From: JAULZV01 sp964401885
GTDB taxonomy: Bacteria > Patescibacteriota > Minisyncoccia > Phycocordibacterales > JAACPR01
Reading direction: 5' to 3'
NCBI GenBank assembly: GCA_964401885.1
Contig: CAYOAC010000010.1
Location: 1-22,285, forward strand
DNA: 22,285 bases
Every line of letters begins with the position of its first letter. Position 1 is the first letter of the stretch. This document shows, piece by piece, positions 15,048 to 22,285 of the stretch. The notes beneath the pieces were generated by a model that was not told the origin of the DNA, made no database searches, and saw only the letters and a list, made by a program, of their open reading frames with translations. The position numbers and the translations under genes are program-made.

Positions 15048-15056
15048 ATTGTACCA
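15048..15056 (-). promoter_or_regulatory. Extended -10 promoter of efp
   Basis: On the minus strand TGG plus TACAAT (15053 to 15048) lies 9 nt before the ATG at 15038. It supports that start over the longer frame. No well-spaced -35 box is seen. Confidence 0.55.
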
Positions 15057-15104
15057 GAAAGTCAGTAAAAGGGAAGTCAAAATTAACCCAAAGATTTAGT
15101 CTTT

Positions 15105-15175
15105 AAAAAGCACGCACCACAAGAGTACTTCTATTTTGATAAATCAAAATAAGTCGCCTTCGGCCGCGCTTTTTT
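15105..15175 (+). repeat. 42-nt repeat, copy B, with terminator-like arms
   Basis: This is the clearest copy. The exact 42-nt unit is 15114-15155, followed by cttcggccgcgc and T6, and preceded by taaaaagcac. It is 48/51 identical to copy A, and 33/34 plus 16/16 identical to copy C in permuted order. It lies in the divergent efp / surface protein B region. It therefore follows no plus-strand gene and cannot be explained simply as an operon terminator. Confidence 0.8.
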
Positions 15176-15221
15176 CTCCACAACAAAATATATTCTTATA
15201 TATTTATCACATTATATTTTG

Positions 15222-15227
15222 TATAAT
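15222..15227 (+). promoter_or_regulatory. -10 box of the second giant surface-protein gene
   Basis: A perfect TATAAT in the context TGTATAATAA, 6 nt before ATG 15234. It falls inside any longer 5' extension of the reading frame, so it fixes the start at 15234. Confidence 0.65.
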
Positions 15228-15233
15228 AAATAC

Positions 15234-18200
15234 ATGAAAAAATTATTATTCATTTTTGTATTTTTATTAACAGCATTATCAACTGTTGCTTTTGCTCAAC
15301 AAGAAGCACATATATTTATTCCAACATTAAAAACGGATAAATTAATCTATTCACAAGGAGAAACAATTAAAACTGAAATTGAAATCGATAATAATTCTGA
15401 CTTACGACAGTCGGATATGTATATAAGTACCTCTCTCTCTGGGCTGGTTGGTGAGCAGAAGGTTGAACTTAATACAATAAGTCACGAAAAAGGCCTATAT
15501 CTCGAAGGAAATTCAAGAAGAAAAATTACAGTTAATCATTTGGTCGATGCGGATTTCAATGGCCCAGTAGATTTTGTTGTTACAGCATTACTCTCAGATG
15601 GTACTATTGTTGGGAAAAAGAGTAATTTAATCAATGTAATGAATAGTAATTCTAAATCTATTATTTTGATGGATAATTTTTCTGTAAATATTAATAGTAA
15701 AAAATTTCCACCACAATCGGGCCCAACTGTTTCAGAAAAAGATGTAGCAAATCTTACATTTAAGACGGGAGATCTGGTAAAAGAAAACATACAAGTTCAG
15801 CCTAAAATAAATTTATATAATAGAGTAAAAACAACAAATGTCTCTTTGAAAGAAGTTATATCAGAAAAAATTACCTTAAAATCAAATACAGAATATACAA
15901 TACCTCTTCCTAAAGATATGAAACCTCTCGTATATGAGGGTGTTTTATCTTTTGATGCAGACCCTTTTTACAATATACCCTCTCTATATTTTAGATATAT
16001 TGTAGAGGGGCCAATTGGAACAATTATAAATGCAAATGCTAGCGAATTGAATGTTAAGAAAAATGAAACTATTAAAGTTAGGGTCGAATATGCCGGTACA
16101 CCAACAAATATTACAAATCAGGGTGTCTTAGATTTAGAAAATATTAATAAAAATGGAGAAATTGTAATTGATGTCCCTGAGAATATAAATATAGAAAAAT
16201 TAAGTCAAGAAGAGATAAGGAAATTGACTGAAGAACAAACAAAGGTCACAATAGTAACCAGTACTTCACAGGGTTCATCAACCTTACCGAGTGCTTTTAT
16301 AAAAGTATCACTTTTTGATAAAGAGAATAACAAAATTGGTGAAGGAGAAGCAGAAGTTAATCTCTCGGATACTGGTGTTGTAAATATTGATGTTACATTA
16401 AACAAATCTGCAAAGGGTTTCATTGTTAAAGCAGAAATGGCTTTTACCGATGGAACAATTCTCTCATCATATCAAACAGATCTTCCGTCAGAACAGGAAC
16501 TTAAAAAAAGTTATGATTTAAAGTCACCATGGGTCGCATATTTATTTTATGCTATAGGTTTTTTGTTTTTTGTTCTGGTTATTGTTTTCCTGAGAAAAAA
16601 CAAGGATAAAATTCCTCTTGTTTCAATTTTAATTTTATTGATCTCTGCTTTTTTGTATACCGATAAAATAAACGCGCTTTCGGTAGAATTCCAATCACTT
16701 GCAAACGCCTCAGATTATTTTAAAGTAAATGCAATCTATTCTCCGGGGCCCTCTGATTCTGTATCATATGCTCCAGGAGAATCTTTTACTCTTTCACTAA
16801 ACGCTTCTTATGTTGCGTGTAGTAATGCGGGATTCACAAATAGTTTGTACGGACCGCCTGATGATTGGTGGAATTTAAATTTGGATGATCTTGCTTCAAC
16901 ATTTAATTATCAACAGCTAATTAAAACTGGAGGAAAGTGGTCTAAATATTATGTGTATGACTATGGAAGTATCGCGGGTTGTGTTGGTGACTACTGCGGA
17001 AATGTGCTTGCACTGCCTAGATTTAATGAATGGTGGACAAAAACAGGTAGTCTCTCATCTGTTTCTAAGGGTGTTCTCGTATCTGGTTTTTACACACCTT
17101 CTGTTGGTAAAGGTGGAAGAAGTTTGTATGTGACAAATGGTTGGGGATCAAGCTTAGTACAAGTAACTAAACATGAATATACAAGTAAATATGATATTTC
17201 TCCAAGTTATAGATATTATATGCCAACAACTCCTGGTTTCCACAATATGCATTTCATGTTAACTAATTCTGCGAATGGTAATACTGCTTCAGTAAGAATT
17301 GTTTCTCAAAAAATCTGTGTTCGTGGTTCTGGAGTTTGTCCTGGAGAAACAGTAGGAGTTTGTACTAACCTAACAGGAAACTATACGCTAGAAAATGGAA
17401 TTATTAAAAAAGATGGAGTTGTACAATCTTTGGTTATGGATCCTGTCACCGGTGTATGTTCATCTCCTATGGGTTCTTCATTTTGTACTGCGTCAACCAA
17501 TGAATCGAGAAACACTTCAGAGGTTAATTGGGTATATAGTGACACTACAAATCCACAGACGGGATATGAAGTACAAGTTGCGACAGATGATAAGTTTCTT
17601 AATATTAAAGAGACATTTGTTGCGCCGGTCAATACAGATGTTTCAAAAACAAGAAGCCTAGATGTTTCTGATCTCGATCCTAATACTAAATATTATTATC
17701 AAGTAAAGACACAAAAACAGAATGGTGTTTGGGGTGAATATACTTCATGTACTAGTGTGCCAGCTGTTAAGGCGAGTGCTGATCCTGGTGATACATATGC
17801 CACAATTAATTGGGAATACTTAGATGTTCTTCCTCAAACAAATTATGAAGTACATGTTGCAACAGATCCTGACTTTAATAACAAAATTGTTAATGTAAAA
17901 GGAAGTAATCTTGCTTTAAATGTTTCTAAAGATAACTTTATCGTGGCTTTTGTGAAAAGAATCTTTGGAGGTGATACAGTTAGTGCCGCAGGTAATATTG
18001 CTTATACTAAAGATTATTTTACCTCTGATTTAATTGCTGGCAATACATATCATGTACGAGTTAGGGCAAGTAACGAAAATGGTTGGGGGGAGTGGTCTAT
18101 TATAACCTTCACAACAAATAATTCTGGTGAATTCTCTTGTTCTGGCAATACTGTTGAGTTAGGTGGAGAAAGTGTCTATACAGCACGCCCTTCAACTGGG

Positions 18201-18746
18201 GCAATATATCAATGGAAAGATGAAAATAAAAATCCAATAGCAAATGAAACTTCAAATACATACGAAAAAACTTTCACGACAGTGGATTCTTTCAAGAGAT
18301 ATGTTGATATAAAAAAAGATGGAGAAACTGAATTTCATGAAGAATTTTGTTATGCAACTGTTGATTGTGGTAATATTCCAAGTGATACTGAATGTATAGA
18401 TGGATTTAAAACAACATACTATTGTGATCCTGGTGGGGACATAAAGCCAAGAACTGAGTCTTGTGGCATAGACCCAACAACACCAAAGGCTGGCTTTTAT
18501 TTCAAACCAAACACTGCAGATTCAAATGGTAATTGCCCACTATACTTTGCTCCAGAAGATGTTTTGAGCTGTACTATAAGTAGCAGAGGAAATACTTCAC
18601 CAACAACATTGTCTTATCCGATAAGTGGACAAGGAAAAGCTATTGGAACTTACACTATTAAATGTTTAAGTACCGATGGTACTACTGTAAAAACTTTTGG
18701 ACCTGAATCCTGTTATTCTAATTCTGATATCAGAGAAGGGAATTAG
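15234..18746 (+). CDS. Giant exported surface protein B (signal peptide, central membrane hairpin, two FN3, Ig-like, Cys-rich tail)
   Basis: Unknown function; paralogue of the 9164 protein. It has 1170 residues. Residues 1-21 form a clean signal peptide (MKKLLFIFVFLLTALSTVAFA, then QQ). Residues 25-430 are beta-rich with the shared I-P-L-P-K...V-Y-E-G-V...F-R-Y-I-V-E-G block. Two helices (about 433-453 and 460-475) are separated by R-K-N-K-D-K. The second ends D-K-I-N-A-L-S, again signal-peptide-like. Next are an aromatic/Gly-rich domain, two fibronectin type III-like repeats (about 750-841 and 845-961), an Ig/PKD-like domain (about 966-1044), a Cys-rich linker and a four-Cys C-terminal domain ending S-N-S-D-I-R-E-G-N. 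A TTG five codons upstream is unlikely because it spans the -10 box. The gene is monocistronic, stops with TAG and has its own terminator. Confidence 0.75.
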   Translation: MKKLLFIFVFLLTALSTVAFAQQEAHIFIPTLKTDKLIYSQGETIKTEIEIDNNSDLRQSDMYISTSLSGLVGEQKVELNTISHEKGLYLEGNSRRKITVNHLVDADFNGPVDFVVTALLSDGTIVGKKSNLINVMNSNSKSIILMDNFSVNINSKKFPPQSGPTVSEKDVANLTFKTGDLVKENIQVQPKINLYNRVKTTNVSLKEVISEKITLKSNTEYTIPLPKDMKPLVYEGVLSFDADPFYNIPSLYFRYIVEGPIGTIINANASELNVKKNETIKVRVEYAGTPTNITNQGVLDLENINKNGEIVIDVPENINIEKLSQEEIRKLTEEQTKVTIVTSTSQGSSTLPSAFIKVSLFDKENNKIGEGEAEVNLSDTGVVNIDVTLNKSAKGFIVKAEMAFTDGTILSSYQTDLPSEQELKKSYDLKSPWVAYLFYAIGFLFFVLVIVFLRKNKDKIPLVSILILLISAFLYTDKINALSVEFQSLANASDYFKVNAIYSPGPSDSVSYAPGESFTLSLNASYVACSNAGFTNSLYGPPDDWWNLNLDDLASTFNYQQLIKTGGKWSKYYVYDYGSIAGCVGDYCGNVLALPRFNEWWTKTGSLSSVSKGVLVSGFYTPSVGKGGRSLYVTNGWGSSLVQVTKHEYTSKYDISPSYRYYMPTTPGFHNMHFMLTNSANGNTASVRIVSQKICVRGSGVCPGETVGVCTNLTGNYTLENGIIKKDGVVQSLVMDPVTGVCSSPMGSSFCTASTNESRNTSEVNWVYSDTTNPQTGYEVQVATDDKFLNIKETFVAPVNTDVSKTRSLDVSDLDPNTKYYYQVKTQKQNGVWGEYTSCTSVPAVKASADPGDTYATINWEYLDVLPQTNYEVHVATDPDFNNKIVNVKGSNLALNVSKDNFIVAFVKRIFGGDTVSAAGNIAYTKDYFTSDLIAGNTYHVRVRASNENGWGEWSIITFTTNNSGEFSCSGNTVELGGESVYTARPSTGAIYQWKDENKNPIANETSNTYEKTFTTVDSFKRYVDIKKDGETEFHEEFCYATVDCGNIPSDTECIDGFKTTYYCDPGGDIKPRTESCGIDPTTPKAGFYFKPNTADSNGNCPLYFAPEDVLSCTISSRGNTSPTTLSYPISGQGKAIGTYTIKCLSTDGTTVKTFGPESCYSNSDIREGN

Positions 18747-18767
18747 GTAAGGGTATAAAAGCACAGA

Positions 18768-18808
18768 TATATAAAGACAGCGGCCCTTCGGGCCGCTGTC
18801 TTTATATA
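18768..18808. terminator. Bidirectional intrinsic terminator (surface protein B / recA)
   Basis: A perfect 19-bp stem (18768-18786 with 18790-18808) has a TTC loop and an AT-rich base. Its core cagcggccc/gggccgctg is identical to that of the surface protein A terminator. It serves the convergent surface gene and recA. Confidence 0.92.
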
Positions 18809-18825
18809 TAATGTATTGTTTAATA

Positions 18826-19848
18826 TTATCTCGCTAACTCGTCTTCTTTAAATTTTTTTCTAATCAAATCCAGAATCTCTTTAGAAATTTTTGGATTTTC
18901 TTTAAGGAAGGTTCTTGTTGCATCATACCCTCGTCCCATTTTGTGTTCTCCGTAACCGTATGATGTTCCAGATTTTTGAATTATTTCGTATTTTTCTCCA
19001 AGTGCAATTATCTCTCCTTCTTTAGAAATACCTTCGTTATACATTAGATCAAATTCCGTAAGTCTAAAAGGTGCTGCAACTTTGTTTTTTACAACTTTAA
19101 CTCTACATCTTCCACCCATGATTTCTTCTCCCTTTTTGATTTGAGCAATTCTTCTTATATCAAGTCTTACTGAAGTATAGAATTTTAAAGCTTTACCTCC
19201 TGGAGTAGTTTCAGGATTTCCAAACATAACTCCAATTTGCATTCGGATTTGGTTTATAAAAATAACAACAGTTTTACTTTTGGCAGCAATGGCTGTTAAT
19301 TTTCTCAAAGCCTGAGACATTAGTCTTGCTTGTTTACCAACGTGATGGGCTCCCATATCACCCTCAATTTCATCTTTTGGGGTGAGGGCGGCAACTGAGT
19401 CAATTACGATAATATCCATTTTACCACTCCTCACAAGGCTTTCTACAATCTCTAGGGCTTGTTCGCCGGTGTCTGGTTGTGATATTAAAAGTTCTTCTAT
19501 TTTAACCCCTAATCTTTTGGCATATTCAGGATCAAGTGCATGTTCAGCATCTATAAAAGCACACACTCCACCCTTTTTTTGTGCTTCTGCGATAGCATGA
19601 AGGGTTAGTGTTGTTTTACCAGATGATTCAGGACCAAAAACTTCTATAATTCTACCTCGAGGATAGCCACCGACTCCTAAAGCTTCATCTAATCCAATTG
19701 ATCCACTAGGAATAGCGTCGATATTAGTTTTTGGTTTATCACCAAGTTTCATAATCGCTTCTTCACCAAACTTTGTTTTGATTTCTTTCAATGTTTCTTC
19801 AATTGTACTTTCTGCTGTAATTGTTTTTGTTGATTTTTTCTTTGCCAT
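18826..19848 (-). CDS. recA: Recombinase RecA
   Basis: RecA is an ATP-dependent strand-exchange protein for homologous recombination. Its Lys/Thr-rich N-terminus is followed by Walker A G-P-E-S-S-G-K-T at residues 72-79. Further landmarks are F-I-D-A-E-H-A-L-D-P, Walker B region V-I-D-S-V-A-A-L, the L1/L2 elements (G-D-M-G-A-H-H-V-G-K-Q-A-R-L-M-S and N-Q-I-R-M-Q-I-G-V-M-F-G-N-P-E), and T-T-P-G-G-K-A-L-K-F-Y. It is 340 residues with an intact frame; the acidic C-terminal tail is short. The 220 nt upstream hold no gene. I see no clear -10 box at the usual spacing and no LexA-type operator. It is separated from ftsK and the 20069 gene by REP-like palindromes and is probably transcribed on its own. 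Confidence 0.97.
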   Translation of the reverse strand: MAKKKSTKTITAESTIEETLKEIKTKFGEEAIMKLGDKPKTNIDAIPSGSIGLDEALGVGGYPRGRIIEVFGPESSGKTTLTLHAIAEAQKKGGVCAFIDAEHALDPEYAKRLGVKIEELLISQPDTGEQALEIVESLVRSGKMDIIVIDSVAALTPKDEIEGDMGAHHVGKQARLMSQALRKLTAIAAKSKTVVIFINQIRMQIGVMFGNPETTPGGKALKFYTSVRLDIRRIAQIKKGEEIMGGRCRVKVVKNKVAAPFRLTEFDLMYNEGISKEGEIIALGEKYEIIQKSGTSYGYGEHKMGRGYDATRTFLKENPKISKEILDLIRKKFKEDELAR

Positions 19849-19964
19849 ATCTTTACTGTTACATATCTATCTAATAATTCTATAAAGTTTTTCTAAAGTC
19901 CTGATAAAGTGAAATGATAATTTCATAATAATTATATCATCTCAGCGAATTATTTTCTTAACAT

Positions 19965-19996
19965 GTCACCTCCGTGGATGTGAGGATCCTGTCTTA
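19965..19996 (+). repeat. REP-like palindrome, degenerate copy
   Basis: It aligns with the copy at 20068-20104 (read on the minus strand) at about 22 of 32 positions, including ccgtgga and the following gatcc-tgtct. It keeps only a short cctc/gagg stem. With the second copy it forms an inverted pair about 70 nt apart in the recA upstream region. Confidence 0.5.
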
Positions 19997-20067
19997 TTCT
20001 CCTTTTAATAAATAATTCCTTGAATAGTCCGTATTCTTTTTTATATAAATAATATCCCAACCCAAAA

Positions 20068-20104
20068 CTCAAAAGGACTGGGTCCCCGCCTCCACGGGGA
20101 TAAC
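20068..20104 (-). repeat. REP-like palindrome overlapping the 3' end of the 20069 gene
   Basis: Read on the minus strand, tccccg-tggagg-cgggga forms a perfect 6-bp GC stem followed by cccagtcctttt. This closely resembles the widespread repetitive extragenic palindromes that, when translated, give V-I-P-x-x-A-G-x-Q. It provides the last residues and the TGA stop of the 20069 gene. Confidence 0.65.
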
Positions 20105-20623
20105 AATATTCGAGGATGAAGTTGCTGTTGTGGTTGAGCTATTTTCAGCTGTTGAAGCAGCTGTGGTTATTTCATCAATTTCTTCTCCTTCCATTTCTTC
20201 TGAAGAAGAAGCAGTACTAACACGAAGAGCTAATTCAGTTTGTTCTAATGTGAGGGAAGGGGAATCTTCTCCTTCATAAACAATATCTATCTTTTTATGA
20301 ACCTCTTTACCAAATTTATCTTTGGCATAGACATCAATTATACTAACTCCATTCGAAAGCAACAATTTTTCATCAAAGTTACCAGATTCGTCAACAGATA
20401 TTGGTCTATTATTTATTGTAATAAAAGAAGAATGCATGGCTGTACCTTTAAGATTAAAATCTTTTGTCTCTGTGTGTAGTATATTTTGTGTTTCATCTAG
20501 ACCTGCAATTGCTATTTCTGGGCCTCTTAATAAAAATCTGCTATTAAATAAACCGTATCCAACTAGTATTGTTATTGCTGAGAAGAGTAGAATTCTGTGA
20601 AATGTTGGTGTATTTTGTGGCAT
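20069..20623 (-). CDS. Membrane-anchored protein with one Ig/glucodextranase-B-like domain, downstream of ftsK
   Basis: Function unknown. It has 184 residues. An N-terminal membrane anchor (about 10-30, ILLFSAITILVGYGLF) precedes a single beta-sandwich at about 35-120. The F-x-L-x-G-x-A, I-T-I-N-N-R-P-I-S-V-D-E-S-G-N-F and G-V-S-I-I-D-V-Y-A-K-D cadence is typical of bacterial Ig-like or glucodextranase-B domains. A Ser/Thr/Glu-rich tail of about 50 residues follows. The last residues, V-I-P-V-E-A-G-T-Q-S-F, are encoded by the REP-like palindrome at 20068-20104, so the original C-terminus has probably been replaced or extended. The ATG follows the ftsK stop by 1 nt (TAA-T-ATG), implying tight co-transcription and translational coupling. 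That position suggests an envelope or division-related role, but this is inference only. Confidence 0.75.
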   Translation of the reverse strand: MPQNTPTFHRILLFSAITILVGYGLFNSRFLLRGPEIAIAGLDETQNILHTETKDFNLKGTAMHSSFITINNRPISVDESGNFDEKLLLSNGVSIIDVYAKDKFGKEVHKKIDIVYEGEDSPSLTLEQTELALRVSTASSSEEMEGEEIDEITTAASTAENSSTTTATSSSNIVIPVEAGTQSF

Positions 20624-20624
20624 A

Positions 20625-22285
20625 TTACATTCTGTTTAAGGCACTTTGATTTTCTTCTGGGCTATATTCATTTACACCAGAACCACTTTGACCGATTAGA
20701 ACTTCTCTCGGTTTGGAGCCATTTTCTGGACCAACAATTCCTTGTTCTTCTAACTGATCCATAAGTCTAGCTGCTCTAGCATATCCTACACCAAGTTTTC
20801 TTTGCAAATAAGATGTACTTCCTTTTCCTGCTGATACAAGTGCTTGTTTTGCTTCTTCAAATAAATCATCCAAATCTTGGTTGTCACCATTACCTTCAAG
20901 TGACTCTAATATTGACGCAACACCAGTCTGTTCTTCAAGTTTTAGATCTGATATCTCAGATTCGTAATTTGAAGCCAACCATTCTACAACTCTTTTTACT
21001 TCACCTTCTGAAATGAAGGCTGATTGAATACGAATTGGCTTTGCCATTTCTCCTGACATGAATAGCATATCTCCGGCTCCTAATAATTTTTCTGCACCCG
21101 GCATATCTAGAATTGTTCGTGAATCAATTTGAGAAGCTACTTGAAGAGCAAGTCGAGTAGGGACATTGGCTTTGATAAGACCTGTAATAACATTAACAGA
21201 TGGCCTTTGTGTTGAAAGTATTAAATGTATACCAACTGCTCGTGACATTTGAGCGAGTCTAACAATTGCAGATTCTAGTTCTCTTGGAAACGCTTGCATA
21301 ATATCTGCCAACTCATCGATGACAATCACAATGAAGGGCATCGCTGGAGGTATTTGATCTACATCTATAACTTTGTTTTTTGCACTTTCAATTGCTGGTT
21401 TAAGAACTGTATCTTGGTATGATTTTATATCTCGCACTGAATATTTTTCCAGAATTTCATATCTTCTTTCCATTTCTTTTGCTGCCCACTTAAGAGAAAG
21501 AATTGCTTTTTTGGCATCAGTAATAACATTTGTTAATAGGTGAGGGATTTTATTGTAAAGTGTTAGTTCAACTCTCTTTGGATCAATCATGATGAATTTC
21601 AAATCATCAGGTGAATTTCTATAAAGTAGTGATACTAAAATCGCATGAATGGTTACAGATTTTCCAGAACCTGTTGCTCCAGCAATTAGCATGTGTGGCA
21701 TTTTTGCAATGTCATTAAAAATAGCTTGCCCGGTGATACCTTTTCCAAGACATGTAAGAAGTGGTTTGGTAGGGTTTTTCCAGTCTGGGTTATCAAGCAT
21801 TGATCCAAGTCCAACTTTTGTTTTTATATTATTAGGTATTTCAATACCTACTAGAGACTTACCAGGGATTGGAGCTTCCACTCTAAGTGGGTGAGCAGCA
21901 AGGGCTAAAGATAAATCATTTTGCAAACCGACAATTTTGGCCAACTTCACACCTTCAGCAGGTTTGAGGGCGTATCGAGTTACAGATGGTCCGATTGAAA
22001 CTTCATCCATTTCTACTTGAATACCAAAATTGAAAAGAGTTCTTTTGATAATATTTGCATTTGCTTTTATGTCGCCAACACCGGGTTTGCCCGAATCTTT
22101 CTCAAGCAGTGAGAGTGGTGGTGCTGTAAATTCTTTGCCAGAAGCTGACCCCGGGAAAAATATCAGACCACCAGACTTTTTTGGTGATATGTCATCCTCC
22201 TCGATTTCTGTATTTTTCTTTATTTCTTGTTTTGACTCTTCTTGTTTTGAATCTGATTCTTTTTTGTCTGGTTCAATAGGAATAT
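20625..22285 (-). CDS. ftsK: DNA translocase FtsK (C-terminal part; 5' end outside window)
   Basis: FtsK is a septum-located hexameric DNA pump that clears chromosome ends at division. The reading frame stays open to the window edge, so about 552 residues are visible and the N-terminal membrane domain is missing. The visible part begins with a charged linker (about the first 40 residues, Glu/Lys/Ser-rich). The alpha/beta motor follows with D-E-V-S-I-G-P-S-V-T-R-Y, Walker A G-A-T-G-S-G-K-S (21657-21680), Walker B I-V-I-V-I-D-E-L-A-D, and S-T-Q-R-P-S-V-N-V-I-T-G-L-I-K-A-N. The C-terminal gamma winged helix is present (S-Y-L-Q-R-K-L-G-V-G-Y-A-R-A-A-R-L-M-D-Q-L), the part that reads polar sequences in other bacteria. 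An internal ATG at 22010 is not the start. The next gene follows after 1 nt. Confidence 0.96.
   Translation of the reverse strand, partial: IPIEPDKKESDSKQEESKQEIKKNTEIEEDDISPKKSGGLIFFPGSASGKEFTAPPLSLLEKDSGKPGVGDIKANANIIKRTLFNFGIQVEMDEVSIGPSVTRYALKPAEGVKLAKIVGLQNDLSLALAAHPLRVEAPIPGKSLVGIEIPNNIKTKVGLGSMLDNPDWKNPTKPLLTCLGKGITGQAIFNDIAKMPHMLIAGATGSGKSVTIHAILVSLLYRNSPDDLKFIMIDPKRVELTLYNKIPHLLTNVITDAKKAILSLKWAAKEMERRYEILEKYSVRDIKSYQDTVLKPAIESAKNKVIDVDQIPPAMPFIVIVIDELADIMQAFPRELESAIVRLAQMSRAVGIHLILSTQRPSVNVITGLIKANVPTRLALQVASQIDSRTILDMPGAEKLLGAGDMLFMSGEMAKPIRIQSAFISEGEVKRVVEWLASNYESEISDLKLEEQTGVASILESLEGNGDNQDLDDLFEEAKQALVSAGKGSTSYLQRKLGVGYARAARLMDQLEEQGIVGPENGSKPREVLIGQSGSGVNEYSPEENQSALNRM

Noticed and set aside
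13673..15175. Integron attC sites
   Set aside because: No conserved core/inverse-core sites or cassette structure. The repeats sit beside housekeeping genes and no integrase is seen.
9164..18746. LPXTG or PEP-CTERM sorting signals on the giant surface proteins
   Set aside because: Both end in a soluble Cys domain with S-N-S-D-I-x-E-G and no terminal hydrophobic-basic tail.
19849..19920. LexA/SOS operator before recA
   Set aside because: Neither a CTGT-N8-ACAG nor a GAAC-N4-GTTC type site is present. The ACAG near 19855 has no partner at the right spacing.
20813..21016. Plus-strand frame inside ftsK
   Set aside because: Leu/Gln-rich shadow of the gamma-domain coding region.
1..22285. tRNA or rRNA genes
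   Set aside because: No cloverleaf with GTTC-type T-arm plus CCA-end context, and no rRNA-like stretches, found by eye on either strand.

Overview
The window looks like part of the chromosome of an ultra-small Candidate Phyla Radiation (Patescibacteria) bacterium, most likely Parcubacteria-like. This is inferred from sequence character, not from a database match. The DNA is AT-rich and the genes are tightly packed. RecO is short and lacks a zinc finger, glycyl-tRNA synthetase is the single-chain alpha2 type, and EF-P has an atypical tip loop. There are several long beta-rich envelope proteins, and Shine-Dalgarno sites are almost absent. TAA, TAG and TGA all serve as stops, so the standard bacterial code fits.

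Layout, left to right. Positions 1-50 hold the edge of a 42-nt-period repeat. Then come recO, a single-pass surface protein whose 5' end is in another frame (688-2608), and glyQS. A perfect-stem bidirectional terminator separates glyQS from a convergent small unknown gene (4056-4412, minus). Next are an M16 zinc peptidase, an AI-2E-family permease, metG (frame-disrupted), a TatD hydrolase, and a 1034-residue surface protein with its own terminator. The conserved rpsF-ssb-rpsR operon follows and ends at a second copy of the repeat. After it lie a small membrane protein, a 63-residue unknown protein, a terminator, and efp on the minus strand. A third copy of the repeat sits in the efp/surface-protein divergent region, followed by a second giant surface protein (1170 residues) that is a paralogue of the first, and a third strong bidirectional terminator. 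The right end is all minus strand: ftsK (running off the window), a small membrane-anchored protein translationally adjacent to it, an intergenic region with two REP-like palindromes, and recA.

Functionally the window joins information processing (RecO, SSB, RecA, FtsK, two aminoacyl-tRNA synthetases, S6, S18, EF-P) with the cell envelope (three large exported beta proteins, M16 protease, permease).

The least explained features are these. (1) A dispersed 42-nt repeat occurs as one tandem/permuted copy and two solo copies bounded by A-run and T-run arms. (2) Nearly every promoter is an extended or strong -10 box placed 6-9 nt before the start codon, implying largely leaderless mRNAs. (3) The paired giant surface proteins share an N-terminal domain, a central two-helix hairpin that ends like a signal peptide, a four-Cys C-terminal domain, and matching terminators. 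(4) REP-like palindromes are present, one supplying the last residues of a gene. (5) Two reading-frame breaks occur, one in an essential gene.
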